Assembly (NCBI GenBank): GCA_965277275.1
Contig: CBDICG010000002.1
Location: 2,790,001-2,854,000, forward strand
DNA length: 64,000 bases
Direction: 5' to 3'
DNA from: HLUCCA09 sp965277275
GTDB lineage: Bacteria; Pseudomonadota; Alphaproteobacteria; Rhodobacterales; Rhodobacteraceae
The notes beneath the pieces were generated by a model. It had not been told where the DNA came from and ran no database searches. It was given only the letters and a program-made list of their open reading frames with translations. A program made the position numbers and the translations under genes. Positions 53,232 to 61,988 of this stretch are shown here, in pieces; the stretch's first letter is position 1; every line of letters begins with the position of its first letter.

Positions 53232-54074
53232 ATGGGATTTCCAAACCTTGCGCGTGCGCTGGGGCTTGCGATCGGCTGTGCTGTCGCGCTGAGCGCGCAG
53301 CCGGTGGTTGCCGAAACCGCGCTCAAACGGCTGATGCTGCGCCAAGATCTTCTCGGGTTCGAGGCCGTCGGTCGGCTCGACTTCCGGGGAGGTTTTTGCA
53401 GCGCCGCGATGATTGCGCCGAACCTTGTTCTGACAGCCGCTCATTGTCTGATCGACAGCCGGACGGGCCGCAAGCATGACCCGCGCCAGATCACCTTTCG
53501 CGCCGGCTTTCGGGACGGGGAGGCGATTGCGGAGCGCAAGGGCGCGCGCGCTGTCGCCCATCCGGATTTCCGGATCAACGACACCGATTTCCTGCGCCGT
53601 CTGACGTCGGACATTGCGCTGCTAGAGCTCGCAGAGCCGATCCCCGCCGGGGTTGCCTCGCCCTTCGCCGTGGCCTCGGCGCCCGGTGCCGGGGCGCAGG
53701 TCAGCGTGGTTTCCTACGCACAGGACAGGGAGGCGGCACCTTCCTGGGAGCGGCGGTGCAACCTGCTGCAACAGGCACAGGGTGTGATGGAAATGGCATG
53801 CCAGTCGAATTTCGGTGCGTCCGGTTCGCCGGTATTCGAGATGAGCGCGGGACGGCCAAGGATCGTGTCCGTGCTCTCGCAGAAGGTGATGTCGCCGGGC
53901 ATGACGCGGGTCTGGGGCATGCAGGCGGACGACCACGTCCAGCGGCTGAAGGCCGATCTGCGCGCCAATCGCGGGGTATGGCCTGCGCAACAGACCGCCG
54001 CACCGCGCAGGCTCACCGTCGGCTCCGGCACGGCGCGCACGGGTGATGGCGGGGCGCGGTTCCTGCGTCCCTGA
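53232..54074 (+). CDS. Secreted trypsin-fold serine protease 2 (tandem paralogue)
   Basis: A 280-residue protein with signal peptide (to about residue 28, PVVAE) and S1 domain: His71 (LTAAHC), Asp127 (SDIALLEL) and Ser197 (FGASGSP). Over the first 200 residues it aligns with its upstream neighbour without a single gap, so catalytic residues and disulfide cysteines share the same numbers. The C-terminus is shorter but again ends RFLRP after a short linker. The substrate is unknown; an envelope quality-control or signalling role is possible, as Hsp20 follows. Confidence 0.88.
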   Translation: MGFPNLARALGLAIGCAVALSAQPVVAETALKRLMLRQDLLGFEAVGRLDFRGGFCSAAMIAPNLVLTAAHCLIDSRTGRKHDPRQITFRAGFRDGEAIAERKGARAVAHPDFRINDTDFLRRLTSDIALLELAEPIPAGVASPFAVASAPGAGAQVSVVSYAQDREAAPSWERRCNLLQQAQGVMEMACQSNFGASGSPVFEMSAGRPRIVSVLSQKVMSPGMTRVWGMQADDHVQRLKADLRANRGVWPAQQTAAPRRLTVGSGTARTGDGGARFLRP

Positions 54075-54135
54075 GGATCGGGCAGGCCGCTGCGACAAGC
54101 AGAGTCGCAAGGGGCGCACGAGATGCGCACCACCT

Positions 54136-54166
54136 CTTGAAATGGACAGAACGGGTTTCCACATCC
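54136..54166 (+). promoter_or_regulatory. Heat-shock (RpoH-type) promoter of hsp20
   Basis: CTTGAAA (54136-54142) and CCACATCC (54159-54166), 16 bases apart, resemble the RpoH consensus CTTGAAA and CCCCATNT. A heat-shock gene follows after a leader of about 105 nt. Confidence 0.6.
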
Positions 54167-54210
54167 GGTGTGTCGGAGCGCCAAACCACGGGCTCTGGCA
54201 TCCATCGTCT

Positions 54211-54270
54211 GGTCCCTGTCCGCAACAGGAAGGGACCGTTTGGAAACCCTTGTTGTCGCTCAAGAGAGGA
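54211..54270 (+). promoter_or_regulatory. Structured 5' leader of hsp20 (possible RNA thermometer)
   Basis: GGTCCC (54211-54216) pairs with GGGACC (54232-54237) with an inner CCTGT/ACAGG helix. The final segment TTGTCGCTC (54253-54261 region) lies just before the ribosome binding site AGAGAGGA and can pair partly with it through CUC/GAG. Alphaproteobacterial hsp20 genes often carry ROSE thermometers that hide the ribosome binding site at low temperature. Folding has not been computed. Confidence 0.42.
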
Positions 54271-54276
54271 TAACCC

Positions 54277-54741
54277 ATGCGTACTTACGACCTGACCCCC
54301 CTGTACCGCGCCACTGTCGGCTTTGACCGCGTCGCCGACCTGATGGATCGCGTGCTTTCTACCGACGTCGCACAGCCGACGTACCCCCCCTACAACATCG
54401 AAAAAGTCGACGACGATGCCTATCGCATCTCGATCGCTGTCGCTGGCTTCGCCGATTCCGATCTGAGCGTCGAAGTGAAGGATGGCGCGCTGTTCGTCTC
54501 CGCCCGCAAGGGTGAGGGCGACGATGAGCGCACGTACCTGCACCGCGGCATCGCCACTCGCGCCTTCGAGCGTCGCTTCCATCTCGCAGACCATGTCCGT
54601 GTGACGGGCGCCACCCATGTGGACGGGATGCTCCATATCGACCTCATCCGCGAAGTGCCGGAGGCCCTGAAACCGCGTCAGATCCAGATCGCACGCGGCG
54701 ACGACACGACGACGCAGCTGGCCGAGACCATCGACGCCTAG
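54277..54741 (+). CDS. Hsp20 small heat-shock protein (IbpA-like)
   Basis: A 154-residue chaperone holding unfolded proteins in the cytoplasm. It has an N-terminal YDLTPLYRATVGFDRVADLM and a central alpha-crystallin domain (YNIEKVDDDAYRISIAVAGF, LSVEVKDGALFVSARKG, RRFHLADHVRVTGATHVDGM, LHIDLIRE). The conserved beta-sandwich edge and IxI-like tail (RQIQIA) are present. The ATG follows AGAGAGGA. It has its own heat-shock-type promoter and a strong terminator. Confidence 0.95.
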   Translation: MRTYDLTPLYRATVGFDRVADLMDRVLSTDVAQPTYPPYNIEKVDDDAYRISIAVAGFADSDLSVEVKDGALFVSARKGEGDDERTYLHRGIATRAFERRFHLADHVRVTGATHVDGMLHIDLIREVPEALKPRQIQIARGDDTTTQLAETIDA

Positions 54742-54786
54742 GCTCACACCGACAGGCATAAGCCCCGGCCCAAGCGGGGCCTCGTG

Positions 54787-54819
54787 GGGCGCGCATCTTC
54801 CGGGATGCGCGCCCTTTTT
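54787..54819 (+). terminator. Rho-independent terminator of hsp20
   Basis: GGGCGCGCATC (54787-54797) pairs perfectly with GATGCGCGCCC (54804-54814), a 6-nt loop between, followed by TTTTT. Located 45 bp after the hsp20 stop. Confidence 0.92.
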
Positions 54820-54870
54820 GGTGTGCGTTGTGCGGTTCTCTTGGCGGCGAGGCCGCTATAGGGTCGCCCC

Positions 54871-55818
54871 ATGGTGCGCTATCTGGCCATTCGCGGGCTT
54901 TCCCTGACGCTCTCGCTGATTGCGGCGAGCGTGGTGATTTTCCTCGTGATCCAAGGCGTTCCGGGTGATCCGGCGGCGTTCATGCTCGGGCTGAACGCCG
55001 CGCCGGACACGGTAGCCGCCTTGCGTGCCGAGCTTGGCCTGGAGGGCGGATTGGGTCAGCGCTACCTCGCCTGGGTGACGGGGATGCTGCAGGGGGATTT
55101 CGGGCTCTCCTACACGTACCGCGTGCCGGTGTCGGAGCTCGTGGCCGATCGTCTGGCTGTCTCGGTGCCGTTGGCGGCCTACGCATTGATCCTCTCGACC
55201 GCCATCGCGCTGCCCGTGGGGATCGCGGCGGCCGCACGGCGCGGTAGTCCGGTCGACTGGGGGGTGATCGGGGCCACGCAGCTCGGTATCGCCGTGCCGA
55301 ACTTCTGGTTTGCGATGCTGCTCGTGGTGGTCTTCGCGATCCATTGGCCGATCTTCTCGGCCGGAGGCTTCCCGGGGTGGGAGGCTGGCCTTGGCCCGGG
55401 ACTAAAGGCCCTCACGCTGCCGGCGATCGCGTTGGCGTTGCCCCAGGCGTCCATTCTGGCGCGGGTGATGCGGTCGGCTCTGATCGATACGCTGCACGCG
55501 GACTACATCCGCACGGCACGGGCCAAGGGCTTGAGCGAGGGGCAGGCTGTGCGGCGCCACGCCTTTCGCAATGCACTGATCCCGGTGTTGACGATCCTCG
55601 GCTTGCAGTTCTCGTTCCTGTTGGCGGGCTCGATCATCATCGAGAACGTCTTCTTTCTGCCCGGTCTTGGTCGGCTGATCTTCCAGGGCATCACCCAGCG
55701 GGATCTGATCGTGGTGCAATCGGTCACGATGCTCTTGGTCTTCGCGGTGATCGTCGTGACCTTCCTTGTCGATCTCGCCTATGCCGCCGTCGATCCCCGC
55801 CTGAGGGCGCGCGTGTGA
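54871..55818 (+). CDS. Peptide-type ABC transporter permease 1 (DppB/OppB family)
   Basis: A 315-residue inner-membrane permease of the dipeptide/oligopeptide importer class with about six transmembrane helices. The family start (RYLAIRGLSLTLSLIAASVV), the periplasmic LGLEGGLGQRYLAWV and the cytoplasmic EAA loop (DYIRTARAKGLSEGQAVRRH) are typical. The stop overlaps the start of permease 2 (GTGA). The cluster lacks a plus-strand binding protein; one lies on minus 5 kb away. Confidence 0.93.
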   Translation: MVRYLAIRGLSLTLSLIAASVVIFLVIQGVPGDPAAFMLGLNAAPDTVAALRAELGLEGGLGQRYLAWVTGMLQGDFGLSYTYRVPVSELVADRLAVSVPLAAYALILSTAIALPVGIAAAARRGSPVDWGVIGATQLGIAVPNFWFAMLLVVVFAIHWPIFSAGGFPGWEAGLGPGLKALTLPAIALALPQASILARVMRSALIDTLHADYIRTARAKGLSEGQAVRRHAFRNALIPVLTILGLQFSFLLAGSIIIENVFFLPGLGRLIFQGITQRDLIVVQSVTMLLVFAVIVVTFLVDLAYAAVDPRLRARV

Positions 55819-56636
55819 GGATCTCCGTGCAACTGTTGACCGGGGCGCTTGTCACGGCGTTCTTCGTGGCCGCCGCGCTGCTCTCGTTGATCTGGACACC
55901 GCACGACGTGACCGGGATCGCGATTTCCGAACGGTTTCTGCCGCCCGGAGGCGCGTATCCTCTCGGAACAGACCAGTTGGGGCGCGACATCGTCTCGATG
56001 CTGATGGCCGGGGCACGGACCTCGATCGCGGTTGCCCTGGTCGCGGTTGGGATCGGGATCGGCCTCGGCGTGCCTCTCGGGCTCGCTGCGGCGGCTACGC
56101 GCGGCAGCTTGCTCGACGAAGTGCTGATGCGGGGCAACGATCTGATTTTCGCGTTCCCGTCGCTTGTGATCGCGATCCTGATCACGGCAGTCTTCGGGCC
56201 TTCCGCCGTGAATGCGATCCTTGCCATCGGGATCTTCAACATTCCCGTCTTTGCGCGCGTGGCCCGGGGAGCGGCCCTGTCGGTGTGGTCGGCAGAGTTC
56301 ATCCTGGCGGCGCGGGTGGCCGGCAAGGGGAGGGTGCGGATCTCGGTGGAGCACATCCTGCCGAACATCGCCAACCTGCTGGTAGTGCAGGGCACGATTC
56401 AGTTCTCTCTGGGCATACTCGCCGAGGCCGCGCTTTCGTATGTCGGGCTCGGGGCGCAGCCGCCCGTGCCGAGCTGGGGCCGGATGCTGGCCGAGGCGCA
56501 GACCTTCTTTTACAGCGAGCCGATGTTGGCTGTCCTGCCCGGCTTGGCCATCGTCTTGACCGTTCTCGGGCTCAACCTGATGGGCGATGGGTTGCGTGAT
56601 CTGCTCGACCCGCGGCTCAGGCGGGCGGTGCGATGA
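55815..56636 (+). CDS. Peptide-type ABC transporter permease 2 (DppC/OppC family, GTG start)
   Basis: A 273-residue permease. It shows the family segments YPLGTDQLGRDIVSMLMAGA, GDLL-type variant RGSLLDEVLMRGNDLIFAFP, the EAA loop (ILAARVAGKGRVRISVEHIL) and LSYVGLGAQPPVPSWG. The frame is open far upstream, but GTG 55815 overlaps the permease 1 stop and gives family length. Its stop overlaps the ATPase start (ATGA). Confidence 0.92.
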   Translation: MRISVQLLTGALVTAFFVAAALLSLIWTPHDVTGIAISERFLPPGGAYPLGTDQLGRDIVSMLMAGARTSIAVALVAVGIGIGLGVPLGLAAAATRGSLLDEVLMRGNDLIFAFPSLVIAILITAVFGPSAVNAILAIGIFNIPVFARVARGAALSVWSAEFILAARVAGKGRVRISVEHILPNIANLLVVQGTIQFSLGILAEAALSYVGLGAQPPVPSWGRMLAEAQTFFYSEPMLAVLPGLAIVLTVLGLNLMGDGLRDLLDPRLRRAVR

Positions 56637-58195
56637 TCGAGGTCAGCGGGCTGTCGCTCGACATTCATCGCGCGCCGATCCTGCGGGATGTATCTTTCAC
56701 GCTCGATGCGGGACGGGTGCTCGGCCTTGTCGGGGAGAGTGGGTCGGGCAAGTCGCTCACGGCGCTCTCGATCATGCGGTTGCTGCCGCGCGGCGCGCAG
56801 ATGCGCGGAGAGGTGCGCCTCGAGGGGCAGCGCCTCGGAGACCTGAACGAACGCCAGATGTGCGGTGTCCGCGGGCGCGAGATCGGCATGATTTTCCAGG
56901 AACCGATGACGGCGCTGAATCCGGTGCAAAGCATCGGCGATCAGGTGGCGGAGACGCTTTTGGTGCATGGTGTCGCGCAACGCGGCGCGGCGCTGGAGCG
57001 CGCGAAGGACAGGCTGGCGCGGGTCGGCCTTGCGCCGGACGCCTTTCCCTTGTCGCGGTACCCGTTCGAGCTGTCGGGCGGCCAGCGGCAGCGCGTGTGC
57101 ATTGCCCTTGCGATTGCGCTGCGCCCCAAGCTCCTGATCGCGGACGAGCCCACAACCGCACTCGATGTCACGACCCAGGCGCAGATCCTTGCCCTGTTGC
57201 GCGAATTGGTGGCCGAGGAGCGCATGGCGTGCCTCTTCATCACCCATGATCTCGGCGTGGTCGCGCAGATGGCCGACGAAGTGGCGGTGATGCAGGCCGG
57301 ACGCATCGTTGAGCGCGCTCCGGCGCAAGGCCTGCCAGCGGGGCTTGCGCACCCCTACGCGCGCGGGCTCTTCGCGGCGGCAACCCATGTGCCGCCGGAC
57401 CATGGCCGGGCGCTGGGCGGACCGCTCTTGCGGGTCGAGAACGTGGTGCGCGAGTACGCCTTGCCGCGGCGCCGGCTCTTTGGCCGGGCGCCACGATTTC
57501 GGGCGGTCGACGGAGTGTCCTTCGATGTCCACGCGGGCGAGGTTCTCGCGCTCGTGGGGGAGAGCGGATCGGGCAAGTCGACCCTGGCCCGGGCGGCGCT
57601 GGGCCTTGAGCCGTTGCAGGGCGGGACGATCCGGCTCGATGGCGTGCCCGTGGGAGCCGGTATGGCGCCCGAGGCGCGGCGCCGCATGCAGGTGGTTTTT
57701 CAGGATCCCTACGGGTCCTTCAATCCGCGCCACCGGGTGGGTCGGCTGATCTCGGAGCCATTTCATCTGGGTGGCGTGCCCGATGATCCGCGGCTGGCGA
57801 TTGCCCAGGCGTTGGAGGCCGTGGGGCTGACCGCAGGCGACGCGGAGAAGTACCCGCACGAGTTCTCCGGCGGCCAACGCCAGCGGATCGCGATCGCGCG
57901 GGCGCTGATCACCCGACCGGACCTCATCGTACTCGATGAGGCGGTTTCGGCGCTCGACGTATCCGTGCGCGCCCGCATCCTCGATCTTCTTGCGGATCTG
58001 CAGGGCCGCTTCGGGCTGGCGTATCTCTTCATCACGCATGATCTGACAGTTGTGCGGGCCATCGCCGACCGTGTGATGGTGATGAAGGACGGCCGTATCG
58101 TGGAAACGGGCCCGACCGCCCGGATTTTCGCGGCGCCCGAGGCCGAGTACACGCGGTCGCTCCTGGCGGCCGCCCCGCTTCTGCCCGCCGCCTGA
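56633..58195 (+). CDS. Double ABC ATPase of a peptide-type importer (DppD-DppF fusion)
   Basis: A 520-residue protein with two complete nucleotide-binding domains. Domain 1: Walker A GESGSGKSLT (about 36-45), signature LSGGQRQRVCIA (about 147), Walker B LLIADEPTTALDVT. Domain 2: Walker A GESGSGKSTLAR (about 311), signature FSGGQRQRIAIA (about 415), Walker B LIVLDEAVSALDVS. It powers the two upstream permeases. Fused forms of DppD and DppF are common in rhizobia and Rhodobacteraceae (GsiA/YejF-like). The recurrent 3'-end hairpin follows the stop. Confidence 0.94.
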   Translation: MIEVSGLSLDIHRAPILRDVSFTLDAGRVLGLVGESGSGKSLTALSIMRLLPRGAQMRGEVRLEGQRLGDLNERQMCGVRGREIGMIFQEPMTALNPVQSIGDQVAETLLVHGVAQRGAALERAKDRLARVGLAPDAFPLSRYPFELSGGQRQRVCIALAIALRPKLLIADEPTTALDVTTQAQILALLRELVAEERMACLFITHDLGVVAQMADEVAVMQAGRIVERAPAQGLPAGLAHPYARGLFAAATHVPPDHGRALGGPLLRVENVVREYALPRRRLFGRAPRFRAVDGVSFDVHAGEVLALVGESGSGKSTLARAALGLEPLQGGTIRLDGVPVGAGMAPEARRRMQVVFQDPYGSFNPRHRVGRLISEPFHLGGVPDDPRLAIAQALEAVGLTAGDAEKYPHEFSGGQRQRIAIARALITRPDLIVLDEAVSALDVSVRARILDLLADLQGRFGLAYLFITHDLTVVRAIADRVMVMKDGRIVETGPTARIFAAPEAEYTRSLLAAAPLLPAA

Positions 58196-58215
58196 CGGTG
58201 TGGCGCGTTCGGGGC

Positions 58216-58248
58216 GCCTCCGGCGGAGGTATTTTCCGCCAAGATGAA
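58216..58248 (+). terminator. Recurrent 3'-end hairpin (copy 2) after the ABC ATPase
   Basis: CCTCC (58217-58221) and GGAGG (58225-58229) enclose GGC and are followed by TATTTT and CCGCCAAGATGAA. Nearly identical to the copy after dnaN. It separates the transporter transcript from the creatinase gene, which therefore probably has its own promoter in the next 160 bp. Confidence 0.7.
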
Positions 58249-58407
58249 CGGGCACGGACTGGACCAGATGAGAGAATTGCGGCATGGGCGGAGGGAAGGT
58301 GGAGGCGATGGCGTCGCGTCCTTGCGGGTATGACCCGACCTTGTCCGTCCTGAACGCCGGGACCTTTCATTGCGAAGGGCCCCTCGCGCGGGTCCGGAAG
58401 GAGCGAA

Positions 58408-59625
58408 ATGTCAGATCCCCTCGAGCGTCCGGTCAGCTACCGGTTTCACAATGGCGAGAAGGCCAAACTGCCGTTCGATGGTGCAGAGTACGAGGCGCGG
58501 CTGGCGGGGCTGCGGGCGCTGATGGCAGACGCGGGTGTCGATGCCTGTGTGTTCACCTCGATGCATTGCGTGGCCTACTACTCGGGGTTTCTCTATTGCG
58601 CGTTCGGTCGGCCCTACGGGCTGGTTGTCACCGCGCAAGACAGTGTCACGGTGTCGGCCGGTATCGATGCGGGCCAACCCTGGCGGCGCTGTCATGGCGA
58701 CAACATCACCTATACCGATTGGCAGCGGGACAATTTCTGGCGCGTGGTCGCGCAGGTGGCCGGAGCCGGAAGCCGGGTGGGGTATGAGGCCGATCACCTG
58801 ACGCTGGCGCAGCTTGAGAAGCTGAGGGCCTTTCTGGAGCCGGCGGCCGAGGTGGACATGGCGCCAGCATCAATGCGGCAGCGCATGCTCAAGTCCGACG
58901 CCGAGATCGCGCTGATTGGGGCCGGGGCCGCTGTGGCCGACGCGGGTGGTTATGCCATTCGAGATGCGATCCGGCCCGGTGCGCGCGAGATCGACGTGGC
59001 CATGGCGGGGCGGGATGCGATGGAGCTGGAGATCGCGCGCCGCTTTCCGGATGCGGAGTACCGCGACACGTGGGTGTGGTTTCAATCCGGGATCAACACC
59101 GATGGCGCCCATAACCCGGTGACAGGACGCGCCTTGGCGCGGGGCGATATCCTGTCACTCAACACGTTTCCGATGATCTCGGGCTACTACACCGCGCTGG
59201 AGCGGACGCTCTTCGTGGGGGAGGTCGATCCCGCGTCGCGGGCGATCTGGGAGGCCAACGTCGCCACCCACGAATACGGCATGTCGCTGCTACGACCCGG
59301 AATTTCGTGCGCCGACGTCACGGCCCGGATCAACGATTTCCTCGCCGAGCGGGATCTGCTGCAGTACCGCACGTTCGGCTACGGGCACTCCTTCGGTGTG
59401 CTCTCGCATTATTATGGGCGCGAGGCCGGGTTGGAGCTGCGCGAGGATGTCGACACGGTACTGACGCCGGGAATGGTCGTATCGATGGAGCCGATGCTGA
59501 CGCTTCCCGAGGGCACGCCCGGGGCCGGTGGCTACCGGGAGCATGATATCCTGATCATGACGGAAGAAGGTGCGGAGAACATCACCGGCTATCCCTACGG
59601 GCCGGACTTCAACGTCGTGGGCTAG
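58408..59625 (+). CDS. Creatinase (creatine amidinohydrolase)
   Basis: A 405-residue pita-bread-fold enzyme very close to Pseudomonas creatinase (EC 3.5.3.3), which splits creatine into sarcosine and urea. Diagnostic segments are FLYCAFGRPYGLVVT, GQPWRRCHGDNITYTDWQRD, WFQSGINTDGAHNPVTGRAL and TFGYGHSFGVLSHYYGREAG. The catalytic His is His235 in DGAHNP, matching His232 of the Pseudomonas enzyme. ATG 58408 follows GGAAGGAG. No sarcosine oxidase or urease lies in the window. The neighbouring ABC importer could supply the substrate. Confidence 0.9.
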   Translation: MSDPLERPVSYRFHNGEKAKLPFDGAEYEARLAGLRALMADAGVDACVFTSMHCVAYYSGFLYCAFGRPYGLVVTAQDSVTVSAGIDAGQPWRRCHGDNITYTDWQRDNFWRVVAQVAGAGSRVGYEADHLTLAQLEKLRAFLEPAAEVDMAPASMRQRMLKSDAEIALIGAGAAVADAGGYAIRDAIRPGAREIDVAMAGRDAMELEIARRFPDAEYRDTWVWFQSGINTDGAHNPVTGRALARGDILSLNTFPMISGYYTALERTLFVGEVDPASRAIWEANVATHEYGMSLLRPGISCADVTARINDFLAERDLLQYRTFGYGHSFGVLSHYYGREAGLELREDVDTVLTPGMVVSMEPMLTLPEGTPGAGGYREHDILIMTEEGAENITGYPYGPDFNVVG

Positions 59626-59640
59626 GCTGCCCGACACACT

Positions 59641-59703
59641 GTGCGCGCTCCGGCAGACGCCCGGGGCGCGCGCTTCCCTTTTGCGAACGCCGTTCAGGCG
59701 TTT
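59641..59703. terminator. Two stacked terminators between creatinase and the DUF4453 gene
   Basis: First hairpin: 59641-59653 pairs with 59661-59673 over 13 bp including two wobbles, then TTCCCTTTT. Second: AACGCC (59686-59691) with GGCGTT (59697-59702), followed by TT. They sit between convergent genes and could stop both transcripts. Confidence 0.75.
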
Positions 59704-59754
59704 TCAGGAGACATGAGCGGGCAGCGGCACCTCCGCGTTCCGCAGCGGGCGTGC

Positions 59755-60330
59755 TTACCCGGCCCACTGGCTGCAATCGGCCTCGGCAAGCGGTGCGAGC
59801 AGCCATCCACCGGAGCGCGGGGGTCCGCCGGGCCCTGCATAGGTCGTGACATAGGTGCCGCCGTCGAGCCCGTAATGGGCGAAGCTCACGTAGTCGCCCG
59901 GCTCGATCCGCCCGACGATCGCGGATCCGGGCGTCGAGGCCGCATGCAGGGCGCGGGGCGCGCCCACGAACCCGAGGCAGGCGGATTCGAACTCATCGCG
60001 GATCGGCAGCTCCGCGAGGTTCTTCCGGAGGGCCCAATCTCCTTCGGACAAGGCGCGGCGCCCGGTATCGACCCGGCACCCGTAGACGCCCTCGAGGCGC
60101 CGGATCTCGGTGGCGAGGCGCTGGGCGGGCGGCGTCAGCGTGACGCTGGTGCCGAGGCAATCGCGATTGTCGAACACGGCTTGCCCGAGGGCCGAGCCAA
60201 AGCAATAGCCGACCCTGTCGAACAGCAGGTTACGCGTGAACCACAGATCATCGCAGCCATCCTGCGCGGCCGCGGGCAGGCCGCCACCAAGCGTTGCGAT
60301 GAGCCCCGCTGCGACCCACAGGCGCCTCAT
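59755..60330 (-). CDS. DUF4453 secreted protein
   Basis: A 191-residue protein from ATG 60330, overlapping the stop of the binding-protein gene by four bases. A signal peptide ends near residue 22 (GLPAAAQ). The mature part (CDDLWFTRNLLFDRVGYCFG, DCLG, VYGCRVDTGRRALSEGDWAL) matches the YARHG-like DUF4453 family with several Cys likely in disulfides. The C-terminal half (GSAIVGRIEPGDYVSFAHYG) looks like an SH3-type module. It is translationally coupled to the substrate-binding protein gene, so a periplasmic accessory role is possible. Confidence 0.8.
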   Translation of the reverse strand: MRRLWVAAGLIATLGGGLPAAAQDGCDDLWFTRNLLFDRVGYCFGSALGQAVFDNRDCLGTSVTLTPPAQRLATEIRRLEGVYGCRVDTGRRALSEGDWALRKNLAELPIRDEFESACLGFVGAPRALHAASTPGSAIVGRIEPGDYVSFAHYGLDGGTYVTTYAGPGGPPRSGGWLLAPLAEADCSQWAG

Positions 60331-61799
60331 GGCAGCCAGCGCACCTGCGTGAGGTCGTTGGCTTGCGTGGGTGCGTTTTCCCACAGGCCCTCGATCTTCG
60401 CGTTCGCCACACCGGTCTTGGCGAGTTGAAAGAGGTAGCCGTTGACATACTCGTTGGCGATCATCTCCTGGGCGTGGCGCAACAGAGCCGACCGTTGTTC
60501 CGCGTTGGCTGTCCGATCGAGCTCTTCCATGAGCGTGCGGAACGCCTCGCTGTCATACTGGAAATAGTAATCCGGCCGGGCGTAGATGTTGATGTCCGCA
60601 GGCTCCGTGTGACTGACGATCGTCAGGTCAAAATCCTTGCCCCGGAACACCTGTTCGAGCCATTGCGCCCATTCGAGGTTGGAGATCTCGGTCTCGATGC
60701 CGACCTCGCGGAGTTGCGCGGCAATGATCTCGCCGCCGCGCCGGGCATAGCTTGGGGGCGGCAGCATCAGGCTCAGCGTGAGGCCCTCGACACCGGCCTC
60801 CGCGAGAAGGGCGCGTGCGGCCTCCTGATCATGGGCCGATATGTCCGTCAGGTCGACGTAGTCGGGGTTGTGCGGCGCAAAGTGGGTCCCGATCGGCGTG
60901 CCAAAGCCGAACATCGCCCCGTCGATGATGTCTTGCCGGTTGATCGCATGGGCAATCGCCTGGCGGACGCGCACGTCGTTCAGCGGGCCGGTGGCGTTGT
61001 TCATCGCCAGGATCGTCTCGCCTTCTGTCGAGCCGACGATCACGCTGAACATCGGGTTGGCCTCGAATTGTGCGAGCGTCTCGGGGGCCGGAAAGTTGGG
61101 AAAGGCGTCGACGTCGCCCGCAAGCATCGCGGCATAAGCGGCGTTCGGGTCCGAGATGAACTTGAACGTTGCCGCCTCGAGGGCCGGTGCCTCGCCCCAG
61201 TACTCGGCGTTGCGCGTGAGTTCGACACGATCCCCCTGCACCCAGTCGGCAAACCGGAACGGGCCGGTGCCGACAGGCGCCGTCGCCAGCGTCTCGACGC
61301 TCTCTGGCGCGACGATGACAGCGTCACCCCACGCCATCTTGAAGGCAAAGGCACCGTCTGGCACCTCGAGCGTGACCTGCACGGTGCGCGGGTCGAGCGC
61401 GTCCACGGCGGAGATCCCCGCAAAAAGCGCCTTTTGTGCATTCGTGGAATCTTCGGACCGTGCCCGATCCAGCGAAAACACAACGTCCTCGGCGTCCATC
61501 GCGGTGCCATCATGGAACGTGACGCCATCGCGCAGCACGAATGTATAGAGCGTGCCGTCCGCGCTTACCTCCCACTCCGACGCGAGCCCCGGCACGATGG
61601 AGCCATCGGGTGCAAAGCGGGTCAGCCCCTCGAACACGTTGGCATAGACGACTTCGTCAATGGCCGCCGCCGCTCCGCCCGTGGGATCGAGGTTGGGCGG
61701 CTCCAGAGCCATGCCGATGGTGATGTCGCTCTGCTGCGCAACGGCGCCCGCCGCACCCAGCGAAAGAATGGCAGCGGACATGAAAATACGGGGCATCAT
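60327..61799 (-). CDS. Peptide-type ABC transporter substrate-binding protein (SBP family 5)
   Basis: A 490-residue periplasmic binding protein. The signal peptide ends at about residue 21 (AAGAVAQQ). It has the family-5 signatures PPNLDPTGGAAAAIDEVVY, LASEWEVSADGTLYTFVLRD, VTFHDGTAMDAEDVVFSLDR and VRQAIAHAINRQDIIDGAMF. It is the likely partner of the plus-strand permeases and ATPase 5 kb away. The frame is open to 61880, but ATG 61799 starts the signal peptide. It precedes the DUF4453 gene with a four-base overlap. Confidence 0.92.
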   Translation of the reverse strand: MMPRIFMSAAILSLGAAGAVAQQSDITIGMALEPPNLDPTGGAAAAIDEVVYANVFEGLTRFAPDGSIVPGLASEWEVSADGTLYTFVLRDGVTFHDGTAMDAEDVVFSLDRARSEDSTNAQKALFAGISAVDALDPRTVQVTLEVPDGAFAFKMAWGDAVIVAPESVETLATAPVGTGPFRFADWVQGDRVELTRNAEYWGEAPALEAATFKFISDPNAAYAAMLAGDVDAFPNFPAPETLAQFEANPMFSVIVGSTEGETILAMNNATGPLNDVRVRQAIAHAINRQDIIDGAMFGFGTPIGTHFAPHNPDYVDLTDISAHDQEAARALLAEAGVEGLTLSLMLPPPSYARRGGEIIAAQLREVGIETEISNLEWAQWLEQVFRGKDFDLTIVSHTEPADINIYARPDYYFQYDSEAFRTLMEELDRTANAEQRSALLRHAQEMIANEYVNGYLFQLAKTGVANAKIEGLWENAPTQANDLTQVRWLP

Positions 61800-61924
61800 G
61801 GGGCGGTCTCCCTGACCTGCGTGTCTTGCACTCCAAAGTACACAAAGCCCCCCGAAACCAAAGGACAATTCTCGCCGCACCCCCCTCGCCGGCCCACAAT
61901 GCGCCCGGTCCGGGGTCCCACTGC

Positions 61925-61958
61925 TTCATTGTGCCTGCAAATATCCCGGGGAGGCGCC
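61925..61958 (-). terminator. Recurrent 3'-end element (copy 4, minus strand) after the M20 gene
   Basis: Reading minus, GGCGCCTCCCCGGGATATTT is followed by GCAGGCACAATGAA. It keeps the CCTCC(N)GG-ATATTT-G...AATGAA layout of copies 1 and 2 but with a changed stem. It lies about 30 bp after the M20 stop and would separate that gene from the substrate-binding protein gene. Confidence 0.55.
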
Positions 61959-61988
61959 GCAGGCGACGGGGCAGCGCCCCAACAGGCC

